Shown here: positions 9,127 to 17,862 of the stretch, piece by piece
How positions within the stretch are numbered: position 1 is the first letter of the stretch
How the letters are laid out: every line of letters begins with the position of its first letter
Source of the DNA: Zygnema cylindricum
Lineage: Eukaryota > Streptophyta > Zygnematophyceae > Zygnematales > Zygnemataceae
Assembly (NCBI GenBank): GCA_037447655.1
Contig: JBBHKE010002838.1
Span: 304,460 to 322,436, forward strand
Length of the DNA stretch: 17,977 nt
Reading direction: 5' to 3'
Notes under the pieces: generated by a model
Told to the model about the DNA's origin: nothing
The model's input: only the letters and a program-made list of their open reading frames with translations
The model's database searches: none
Translations under genes and position numbers: made by a program

Positions 9127-9744
9127 GACTGCCCGTGTACAAAATGTAACTGTAAGGTCCTACTGCTATTGAAAGCGAAGCACGGGACCACTTGCCAATC
9201 AACATTGCCCCAGGTAAGCGGCGTTGGTACCTATAGATTCTCCGCATAAGAGGAATTGCGAGCATTCTAAACACTGAAGCAAAATGCTACAACATTCACT
9301 ATTATTTCGTGTGGATTATTTTGGCAATCCCATAATTGTGTTGTCAATGCTAACCGACACCAAAAACCAAAAGTATTGACTTCGCTCGTGAATAATATCA
9401 GCCAAAACTTTAGCAATAAACTGTGAACCAACAAAGGGAAGAAGAAGAAAAGAAAAAACCAGGTCACCAATCACAAGATTCGATGCCCAAAAAACAACTT
9501 TTAAAATGCGGCATGATCTTCTGAACAACAGTTTAACAAAGTCGGGACCACTCATTCTAGGATTTTTCTGCCACCTTTATTGGATGTTTCGCAGGCGACA
9601 AACGTGACTACTCATCTGGCAGAAGTTTCAGAGTACACTGTGATGAAAGACCTCGATGGGAGTGTTATTGGTCAATCGAGAATGATTGTCGCAAACAATG
9701 CTGGTCTTATTCCCCAGAATAATATTTACGATATTTCGTATTAG
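9127..9744 (+). pseudogene. Possible two-exon gene fragment, unknown family
   Basis: One segment reads KDCPCTKCNC then KVLLLLKAKHGTTCQSTLPQ and stops exactly at a strong donor, CAG|GTAAGC (9211-9219). A second segment starts after an AG acceptor at 9593-9594 and reads ATNVTTHLAEVSEY, then TVMKDLDGSVIGQ, on to a TAG at 9742-9744. Both junctions are phase 0, so the splice would keep frame. No family is recognised with certainty; the DxDGSxxGQ stretch faintly recalls repeats in large extracellular beta-helix proteins. There is no start codon context or conserved neighbour. It could be a captured gene fragment or a chance reading. The minus strand of the intron region is also open (9316-9555). 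Confidence 0.3.
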
Positions 9745-9765
9745 TATTATTTATTATGTTATATG

Positions 9766-10228
9766 CGCTGTTGTTCAAATCGTGCGATTTTTTCGTTTAT
9801 ACCGATTGCTACGTATAATTCGCAACTGTTGAAAAATCTGAAAAAAAATCGCGGTGTACTCCCTGTTCGGTAAACTGAACGGACAATTTACGGGAACTGT
9901 ACGGTATTTTACGGTAAATGTACCGTTTTGTACCAAAAAAGTACGGACTTTGACAAAAAGATACGTTGCACTTTGTAGTACTTTATGTGCGGTAAACTGC
10001 ACTTCATTTACGGGAAACGTACGGAATTGTACCGAAAATGTACGGATTATGGCTGTACGGAAAATGTACAAACTGCGGTATATGTTAAATTCATTTTTTA
10101 CATGTACGGAATAGTACGGACGAAAATTCATTAACGATTTTTACGATTTGTTCAAAATATTCAATGCGTTCGTTACGTATAATTCGTCGCGATTGAATCG
10201 TTCGCACTAAACGGTGTGAACAACTATG
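9766..10228 (-). mobile_element. Non-autonomous hAT-like transposon copy E2 (463 bp, inverted)
   Basis: Same family as E1 and E3, but in the opposite orientation. Its CATAG end is at 10228 (reading leftwards) and its other end is at 9766 (CGCTGTTGTTCAAATCG). The flanks GTTATATG and GAATACAA are not a matching duplication. The interior is packed with GTACGG and CCGTAC hexamers. No open frame with a recognisable domain was found. Confidence 0.75.
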
Positions 10229-10440
10229 GAATACAATATAAATAATACTAATACTAAGAATACTACATATAACCATAGTTGTTCAAACCGTTTAGTGCGA
10301 ACGATTCAATCGCGACAAATTATACGTAACGAACGCATTGAACGATTTGAAAAAATCGTTAAAATCGTTAATGAATTTTCATCCGTACTATTCCGTACAT
10401 GTAAAAAAAAATGAATTTTACATATATCGCAGTTTGTATG
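10065..10440. repeat. Long inverted repeat formed by E2 and E3 ends
   Basis: The inner about 165 bp of E2 (10065-10228) is nearly identical to the reverse complement of the first about 165 bp of E3 (10274-10440), by eye over 90%. A 45-bp AT-rich spacer separates them. If transcribed it would fold into a single long hairpin. Confidence 0.85.
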
Positions 10441-10983
10441 TTTTGTGTTAAAGAAGCACTAAACAATTTTAAATATTTAAATATGTATCACACGACATAT
10501 GTGTATCGGAATTTCCTCATCGACTGGTAGCGGACAATGGTGCATTAGGCTACTACGAAACGGCGTGATGCCAGATTCAAATCTCGGCCAACGCAAATTT
10601 TTTGTCAAAGTCCGTCTGTCTGATACTATCTGACAGGCAGATTCCTAGCAGATTTTCAACATTTCATGGCGGCTTCTTTCAAAAAAAAATGAAGAAGACG
10701 TTCGTACAGTTTTCAAACTTACTGCGCGCAAATAGTGTGACATTTCAACGTCTCTTTTCGAAAATGTCCGTACATTTCCGATAAAATTAAATACATGTTC
10801 CGTGAAATTTCTGTTCAGTTTAACCGTACATTTTACGGGAAATACTGTACTTTTCCCGTAAATTGGCCGTTCAGTTTACCGGAAAGAAAGTACATCGCGT
10901 TTTTTTTGCGATTTTTTCAACAGTCACGAATTATGCATAGAAATCGGAAAAATTGAAAAAATCGCACGATTTGAACAACAGCG
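10274..10983 (+). mobile_element. Non-autonomous hAT-like transposon copy E3 (710 bp, with insertion)
   Basis: It starts CATAGTTGTTCAAACCG and ends CGCACGATTTGAACAACAGCG, whose reverse complement matches the outer end of E2 for well over 100 bp. It is about 250 bp longer than its relatives because foreign sequence occupies about 10440-10690. The flanks CATATAAC and ATATTAGT do not match as a target duplication. Confidence 0.75.
10500..10690 (+). mobile_element. Probable tRNA-derived SINE inside E3
   Basis: The insertion in E3 carries TAGCGGACAATGG at 10528-10540, close to the RNA polymerase III A box, and GATTCAAATCT at 10574-10584, close to the B box GGTTCGANTCC. The spacing is normal for a tRNA. 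An A run at 10681-10689 could be the tail. Boundaries and target duplication are uncertain, and the tRNA stems are decayed. Confidence 0.45.
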
Positions 10984-11009
10984 ATATTAGTTATTTTGAT
11001 ATTGGTGTT

Positions 11010-11975
11010 TCGTCTTTTCTGTACTTTGTCTTTCCCGTGGTCTTTTATGCATTTTGTCTTTTCTGTAAATCGTCCTTTTTGAATTTTGTCTTTCCCATGT
11101 TGTCCGTTTTGTATTTTGTCCTTTATGTATTTTGTCATTTATGTAATTTTTTTTATTTACTTTGTCATTTATATATTTTTTCTTTTATGTAGTTCGTCAT
11201 TCATGTAGTTTCTGTTCTGTATTTTGTTGATTCTGTATTTTGACCTTTGCTGTGTGTTGTCTTTTTTGTAGTCTTTCCTGTATTTTGCCTTTTTATGTAA
11301 TTTGTTTTTTATGTAGTTTATCTTTTCCACATGTTGTCTTTTCTTAAACTTGTCTTTTTAGTTTTGTCTTTTTCGTATTTCAACTTTCTATATTTTGTCT
11401 TTCCTGTTTTTCGTCCTTCGTATATTTTGTTTTGTATGTCTTCTCTGTATTTTGTCTTTCAATGTGTTTTGTCCTTAATGTAATTTGTTTTGTATGTAAT
11501 TTGTCATTTCTATATTTTGTCTTTTAAGTATTGTCTTGTATGTAATTTGTCCTTAAAGTGTTTTGTCTTTTCAATGTTGTCTTTTTAGTATTTTGTCGTT
11601 TTATATTTTCTTTTTATTTATGTTGTCCTTTCTATATTTTGTCGGTTCTGTAGTTTGTCTTTTCCTGTCTTTTTACACTGTCTTTTCCGTACTTTTTCTT
11701 TTATGTATTTTATCTTTTACTCATTGTCTTTTATGTTGTCCTTCTCGTATTTTGCCTTTTCTGTACTGTCTTTTTTGTCTTGTCTTTCCCGTATTGTCTT
11801 TTTAGTATTTTGTTTTATTTTGTCCTTCCACTGTTTTGTCTTTCCTGTAGTGTTTTTTTGTGGTTTGTTTTTTCTGTTTTCTGTGTTTTGTCTTTTCTTT
11901 GTTTTGACTTTTCTGTAAACTCTCGTATTTTTTTCTTTATCCTTATTTATATTTTGTCTTTTTTGTAATTTGTCT
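11010..11975 (-). repeat. T-rich satellite array, inverted relative to 6326-7189
   Basis: The unit is about TTTTGTCTTTTCTGTA, 16 bp, with about 60 degenerate copies. It is the reverse complement of the unit at 6326-7189. It begins about 25 bp after the end of E3. Confidence 0.9.
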
Positions 11976-12029
11976 CCAGGCTCGTTAATGACAAGATGAT
12001 GATGGTAATGATGATAACAAAAAAACGAT

Positions 12030-13690
12030 ATGAAAAGACGGTCTAGAAAAACGGAATGGAATAAACGGGCTGGAAAACGGTCCAAAAAAGAGTTGGAAAA
12101 ATGGTCTGAACAATTTTTTTAAGAAAGGGTCTAAAAAGTCGGATTGAAAAATCGATCAGAAAAAATTGTAAAAAAAAAAAAGGTCTGAAAAATTGGCCTG
12201 TAAAACATGAACTGAAAAAACAGGGTTGGAAAACCGATCTGAAAAAACGATATGAGAAAACAACCTAAAAAATTATAAAAAACGGTCTACAAAACCGTCC
12301 GAAAAAACAGTCTGAAAAATTAGTGCGAACTAAAGGTCTGAACAATCTGAAGAAACTGTTAGAAAAAACGGTCTGAAAACCCAGTCTGGAAAAACAGAGT
12401 GGAAAAAATAACTGCAAAAGCAGTCTGAAAAGTGGCCTGACAAAACGGTCGAATAAAAAAAACGGTGATTATAAAAAAAACCATCTGAAACAGCGGTCCG
12501 AAAAAACTATCTGGAAAAACGGCTGAGAAAACGGCCGAAAAATGGTTTAAAGGGTCAAAACAGTATAAAAAACAGTCTACAACCGGTCTGGATAAACGGT
12601 TTGAAAAAAAAGGTCTGAAAAACGATCCAAAAAACGGTTTGAAGGTTTGAAAACCGGTTAAAAAAACAATCTGAAAAAACAGTCCAAAAAACAGTCCGAA
12701 AAAACGGTCGGAAAAAACGGCCTGAAAAACCGGTCGAAAAACTGTCTCAATCCGGAAAAACGGTTTGGAAAAACGGTAAAAAAAAAGAAAAAATGGTTCA
12801 AAACACGGCGTGAAAAAATGGTTTGAAAAAACAGTCTAAAAGAGTTTCTGAAAAGCGGTTTGAAAAACAATCTAAAAAACGGTATTAAAAACCGGTCCAA
12901 AAAAACGGTTTGAAAAAGCAGACCGAAGAACGGTCCAGAAAATGGTCCGAACAAGTGGTCTAAATAAACGATCTGAAAAAACGGTCTGAAAAAGCAGTCC
13001 AAAAAACAGTCTGGAAAACCGATAGGAAAAAACGGGCGATAGGTTGGAAAAACTGGTCGAAAAAACTGTCCAGAAAAACGGTCTGAAAAATGGTCCAAAA
13101 AAAACGGTCTGCAAAAACGGTATGAAAAACGATCTGAAAAACGGTTGGAAAAATGAGCTGGAAAAAGGGTCTGAAAAAACGGTCCAAGAAAACGGTCTGA
13201 AAAAACAGTCCGAATGAACGGTCGGAAAAACGTTTTGAAAAAATGGACTAAAAAACAATCCGGAAAAAACGGTTTGAAAAAATGGTCTGAAAGTCCATAA
13301 AAAAACAGTGTGAAAAAACGGTATAAAAGAACGGTGTAGAAAAATGGTCTAAAAAAAACGAACTGAAAAAAAGGGCTGGTTTGAAAAAATGTCTGATAGA
13401 ACAGGCCCAAAAAAACGTCTTAAAAAACGGTCTGAAAAAATGGTATGTAAAAATGATCTGACAAAACTATGAAATATAAAAAAAAATGTCAAAAAAACGT
13501 TATGAAAAATGGTATAAAAAAGTCTAAAAATGGTCTGAAAAAACAAGTCCAAAAAAGCGGACTGAAACAACAGTAAAATAAAACTGTCCAAGAAAACTGT
13601 TAGGGAAAACGGTTTTGACAAACGGTCTGGAAAAACAGTTGGGAAAAAAAATAACATTTTGAGGAAAACGGTATGAACGGTTTGTCAGCA
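12030..13690 (+). repeat. 13-bp degenerate satellite, consensus CGGTCTGAAAAAA
   Basis: The unit is usually 12-14 bp, with a variable core (CGGTCTG, CAGTCCG, CGGTTTG) followed by a run of 5-8 A. There are roughly 120 copies. It lies beside the T-rich array but has a different core, and A is again on the + strand. Aromatic-rich minus-strand readings across it are composition artefacts. Confidence 0.9.
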
Positions 13691-14189
13691 ACAATTCTAG
13701 GAAAGTTTCCACCCACATTCAACCAAAAACATATCAAAACTACAACATGATAACATTACACAATAAAAAATACGATTTTTTTTTCTTTTTCATTGAATTG
13801 CAATACAAAAAAAGTACAATGCCAACTAAATAAATAAAAGAAAAGATTAAAAAAAACCTAAAACATCTAGAACCATATACACACTTAAAAACCCATTTTT
13901 TTTAGAACCCCCTTTTCCATAGTCTTACATATACAATCACTTCTCCTTTTGTCCAGTTAAACATCATAATCCTAATAAAAAACTAACCGTACAGCTAAAA
14001 AGCAAAAATATACAACACTAAATTCTCCATAGAAAATAATAACCCAAAAACAAACTCTTTTCCCCTTTTGCGTACTTAAACCAAATGGGCAAAAACTGTC
14101 TAAATAAAAAGACTACCCCCGAAAAAAAGGGGAAAACAACTAAAAACAGTGGAAGAACCAAAAATAAAACGAGGGAAGACGGCGTTTCC
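13690..14189. other. AT-rich spacer, nothing recognised
   Basis: This is low-complexity A-rich DNA with no coding signal on either strand, no tRNA and no terminal repeats that I can define. It leads into the longer tandem repeat. Confidence 0.6.
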
Positions 14190-15470
14190 TTCAAAAATCC
14201 GATCATGATTGGCATCTCCTCTAGTTTTTTCCGTAAACTTCCTTCGCAAAAACTAATCGCTTCCATATGTGCTCCTCGGACGAAAAACAAAAAAAAACAA
14301 CAACAAGACTACGGGTAGAAAAAGAGGGGAGAACAAAAAGAAAAAAGATAAAGATAAAAAACAGAGACAGAGGGATTAGAAGAGCAATGAAATTAGTGTA
14401 GGGAGAAGGAGAGGGAGAGGGATAAAGAAGAAGAGGCCGCCACCTCTTCCTCTTTTTTCCCTATAAAAAAACAAAAACAACACTTCAACATTTGGAGAGG
14501 GAAAAGGAGAGGGAGAGGGAGAGAGAGATAATAAAAGAGATAAATCAGAACTAACCTGGAGATTCCGATCAAATGTGGAGATTTTGATCAAGATGAGTAA
14601 CTCCTCTTTTGTTTTCCATAAACTTCCTTTGCCAAAAATAATCACTTCCATATGCAGTCCTCGGATGAAAAACAAAAAAAACCAACAACAAGACAATGGG
14701 TAAGAAAAAGACGGGTGAACAAAAAGTTCAAATGTGGAGATTTTGATCAAGATGAGTATCTCCTCTTTTGTTTTCCGTAAAATTCCTTCGCCAAAAATAA
14801 TCACTTCCATATACGGTCCTCGGATGAAAAACAAAAAAAACAACAACAAGACAATGGGTAAGAAAAAGACGGGAGAACAAAAAGTAAGAGATAAAGATAA
14901 AAGGCAGAGACTGAGGGATTAGAAGAGCGATGAAAGGAAAAGGAGAGGGAGAGGGATAAAGAAGATGAGGCCGCCCCCTCTTCCTCTTTTTCCCCTATAA
15001 AAAAACAAAAACAACACTTCAACATTTGGAGAGGGAAAAGGAGAGGGAGCGGGAGAGAGAGATAAGAAAAGAGATGAATCAAAACTAACCTGGAGATTCC
15101 GATCAAATGTGGAGATTTCGATCAAGATGGGCATCTCCTCTTTTGTTTTCCGTAAACTTCCTTCTCCAAAAATAATCACTTCTATATGCGCTCCTCGGAC
15201 AAAAAACAAAAAAAACAACAACAAGACAATGGGTAAGAAAAAGACGGGAGAACTAAAAGTAAAAGATAAAGATAAAAAACAGAGACAGAGGGATTAGAAG
15301 AGCGATGAAATTAGTGCAGAGAAGGAGAGGGAGAGGGATAAAGAAGAAGAGGCCGCCACCTCTTCCTCTTTTTCCCCTATAAAAAAACAAAAACAACACT
15401 AAAACATTTGGAGAAGGAAAAGGAGAGGGGAGGGAGAGAGAGATAAGAAAAGAGACTGAACACCTTGCAA
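14190..15470 (+). repeat. ~370-380 bp tandem repeat with TATA-like box, 3 near-full copies plus one truncated
   Basis: Units are about 14190-14556, 14557-14728 (truncated), 14729-15090 and 15091-15470. Each full unit contains the CATCTCCTCTTTTGTTTTCC type segment, TCACTTCCATATGC, CCTCGGA, AAAGACGGGAGAAC, a GAGGCCGCC block, and CTATAAAAAAACAAAAACAA (TATA-like box starting at 14462, 14996 and 15378). Purine-rich GAGAGGGAGA runs follow. No protein is encoded; Lys-rich readings are artefacts. Confidence 0.85.
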
Positions 15471-15643
15471 TTTGCTTGCCAGTTTTTTGTAAATCTGACA
15501 CAACAACAAACAAACAAATAAACAAAAAAAGTGTTAAAGAATCACTTTTCAATGTTAGAAAGAAAAGTCCGCGGTATATCTTCCACCAAACTCTCGGAAC
15601 AAAGTGAAAGGTTTTAAATTCAACTCAGATAAATATTGTGAAC

Positions 15644-15686
15644 TATATATATAGGAGATATATATATATATATATATGGTGGCAGC

Positions 15687-15718
<32 letters not shown>

Positions 15719-15751
15719 ATGGGAAAAAAAAAAAAAAAAAAAAAAAAAAAA
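15644..15751 (+). repeat. TA microsatellite followed by two poly(A) runs
   Basis: TA repeats occupy 15644-15677. A run of about 30 A (15688-15717), CATGGG, and a run of about 28 A (15724-15751) follow. They lie beside the 3' end of the minus-strand LINE-like element, but the run is T, not A, on the element's own strand. Confidence 0.9.
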
Positions 15752-15869
15752 CAATCAACAAGGAAAATAAAAGCACCCAAACTCAAAATGAAAAGCAAGA
15801 CAACTCAGAAAAACCAAAACTACAACCCCAACCCCAAATCAATTAAATATCTACGAAAAGCAACCCCGT

Positions 15870-17862
15870 AAGTCCCCCCAACCTGGGGGAGCACGTTGAG
15901 GGAGTTCCGGAACACGGGGACGATCCATAACCCCAACCGCCGATCAGAGGATAATAGAAGCCTGCACTCGCTGTAAAGCCAACGATAAGCGTTGACTATA
16001 AAAAAGAAGGACTGAAAGAGGAGGGCTCCTAGGTCCTCATGGCTTGTAAGCACGTCGAGCACAAGTACGGAGAAACATGTCCAGTGCAACACCCAAACAA
16101 CCAAAGATCTCGACCGCCATCGGAATAAAGTCATCCATATGGTCCCAGTGGGCATAATAACGCTCCTTCGAATTAGCGGCATCACGAGCTGCCACCCCAA
16201 CATGTCGAGCCGCTTGACCAACACCTATAGCGGAGGTAGGGTTTGCCAGAACTATCACCGAAGATGCGACGACCGCTATCAAGCAAAACAACATCGATGC
16301 GACGCGAGAGAATGATAAGAGAAACCTCTCGACGCACAGAAAAGCCCCTTTCCGAAGCGATAGTCCTAATGGTGACGCAAATAGTGTCATGCGCCTGGAT
16401 CAAATCTCCCCCATGGGAGCAACAAAGCAAATGGACATAATCGGGCCCCAAGACACGACCACATGCACAAACAAGAGAGCAAAGTAAAAGAGGATGGGGG
16501 AGGCCAAGGCGAAATCGGAGGGCGGTAATGAATTGAGCTGGTGAAAATTAGAGAATGGCCAAAATAGGTGTGGCGAAAAGCCAAGACCCAGAACCAAGTC
16601 TACCACAAGAGAGAAGACGGGCCCGCGAAGAATCAGAGGGAAGCGCTTTGAGAAGGTCGGATTTGATGGCGGAAACAACCCGATCAGAAATCCATTGCTG
16701 GACACGCTCAACAGATTTCGTAACAAAGGTGGAAAAAATTGGCACATCCACTAGGGCATTGGGAGGAAGAGAACGTGACGCGTTCAATAGAGATCGTTGG
16801 AAGGCGAACACATCGTCTGGAACCTAGGGGATAACGGTAGCTAGAACGGGGGTGTCCCCAACCAAGAAACGGGAAACAAGAGTAGAGGTAATAAGACACC
16901 AACTTCCCAAATAGGCAACGGGAAATAAGAGTAGAGGCAATAAGACACCAACTTCCAAAAATAGGCAGCGGGAGCAGCACGAGCAGTGGATAATAGAATC
17001 GACCCCCCGAGTAGAGACAGGGAGGGATGCCTGAATGCGGCCCAAACTCGCAATCAAATGCCACACGACCTAACAAAGTGTGGAGGGCGTCTATGAGGCG
17101 ATCGCCAAAGCCGAGAGAGAGGAGATAAAAGTCGGAGTGGGAGGGGAAGTACGAGTAAGGTAAGGATGGCGGTGGGCAAAGCACAGGGTTAATATAGCAA
17201 AAGCAACTTGGGGATCGAGAAGGCGAGGAAGATCGTCCACTTGGGCCAGAATTGTCTGTAAAGCATCATGAAGGAATTTGGTCACGAAAATATCTGAACC
17301 AAGGGGGCAACGTAGCACCCGAATGCCATCGGAAAGAGAAGGGGTTTGAAAACCTGGAGGGGGAGTAAACGAAAGTGGAATATCTTGAGGAGACCAAATA
17401 ACACACTTCGACGGCTGGACTGAAAGGTTGAGTTCGGCTAAACGTTCCTTGAAAGAATCATATGCCAACACGACTTGTTTTTTTGGCCCAATAATGTGCG
17501 TATCATTTGCGACCAAAGGGAAAAGGCAAGAAGGGAAGGCGGCCGCGGAGGCACGAAAGGCTGGGTAATGGGCGAGGGCGAACAAAAGTCCGCCGAGAGA
17601 GTCGCTTGGCGAGTGCTTGTAGCAGAGGAGAGAGGAATGAGATCACCATCAGCCAAGAAGGAAAGGCTGCTTGTTAAAGAATAAAAAGCCTTCACAAAGG
17701 GGAATAATTGGACAATCGGAACTGAGCCGCCATAAGCCTGAAAAAATCACGTTCCGATCCACCCTATTAAAGGCATTAGAAACTTCGACTTGAAAGACCA
17801 AACAATCCGGATGTACATCCAACAAAGCCCGAATCCCGTGGACCACGGCCTCACAACCCTCT
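15870..17862 (-). pseudogene. Decayed LINE-like non-LTR retrotransposon, RT to C-terminal part
   Basis: Read right to left. Reverse transcriptase motif A appears as FQVEVSNAFNRVDR (near 17790), motif B as DSLGGLLFALAH (near 17600), and motif C as VANDTHIIGP (codons near 17502-17513). GIRVLRCPLGS follows. Then come RARLLSC..GSGSW, a CCHC knuckle in CACGRVLGPDYVHLLCCSHGG (about 16400-16470), RRIDVVLLDSG and VIVLANPTSA (restriction-endonuclease-like region), and a tail DDFIPMAVEIFGCL and MFLRTCARRA. The reading changes frame several times and has stops. Motif A has Glu where the catalytic Asp is usual, and motif C has AND where ADD is usual, so the enzyme should be dead. The 5' end is cut off at the TA microsatellite at 17863. 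Confidence 0.85.
16869..16967. repeat. 49-bp tandem duplication inside the LINE relic
   Basis: ACGGGAAACAAGAGTAGAGG at 16869 recurs as ACGGGAAATAAGAGTAGAGG at 16918. Both copies run on through ATAAGACACCAACTTCC. The duplication shifts the retrotransposon frame and adds to its inactivation. Confidence 0.9.

Larger units (their letters stand above)
6326..11975. mobile_element. Candidate foldback-like composite element bounded by inverted satellite arrays
   Basis: Two arrays of one short-unit satellite lie in opposite orientation at 6326-7189 and 11010-11975, and enclose about 3.8 kb. The outer ends are similar when compared in inverted orientation: AGACAAAATTAGAAAAGAC on the left, and AGACAAATTACAAAAAAGAC on the reverse complement of the right. 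Inverted termini built from tandem short repeats are the defining layout of Drosophila Foldback (FB) elements. No transposase frame and no clear target duplication were found. Two independent satellite expansions, or an inversion, would explain the same picture. Confidence 0.35.

Noticed and set aside
11563-11968. Plus-strand Phe/Leu/Ser-rich open frames
   Set aside because: Same artefact in the inverted T-rich array.
12658-13718. Minus-strand 250-codon frame rich in Phe, Arg and Pro, and neighbours
   Set aside because: Pure translation of the 13-bp satellite; the period shows in the protein and no domain is present.
14018-15552. Lys-rich plus-strand and Phe/Ser/Leu-rich minus-strand frames
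   Set aside because: They repeat with the ~375-bp tandem unit and have no domain; non-coding repeat.
16555-16827. Plus-strand 90-codon frame
   Set aside because: Antisense shadow of the LINE C-terminal reading, which has recognisable motifs on the minus strand.
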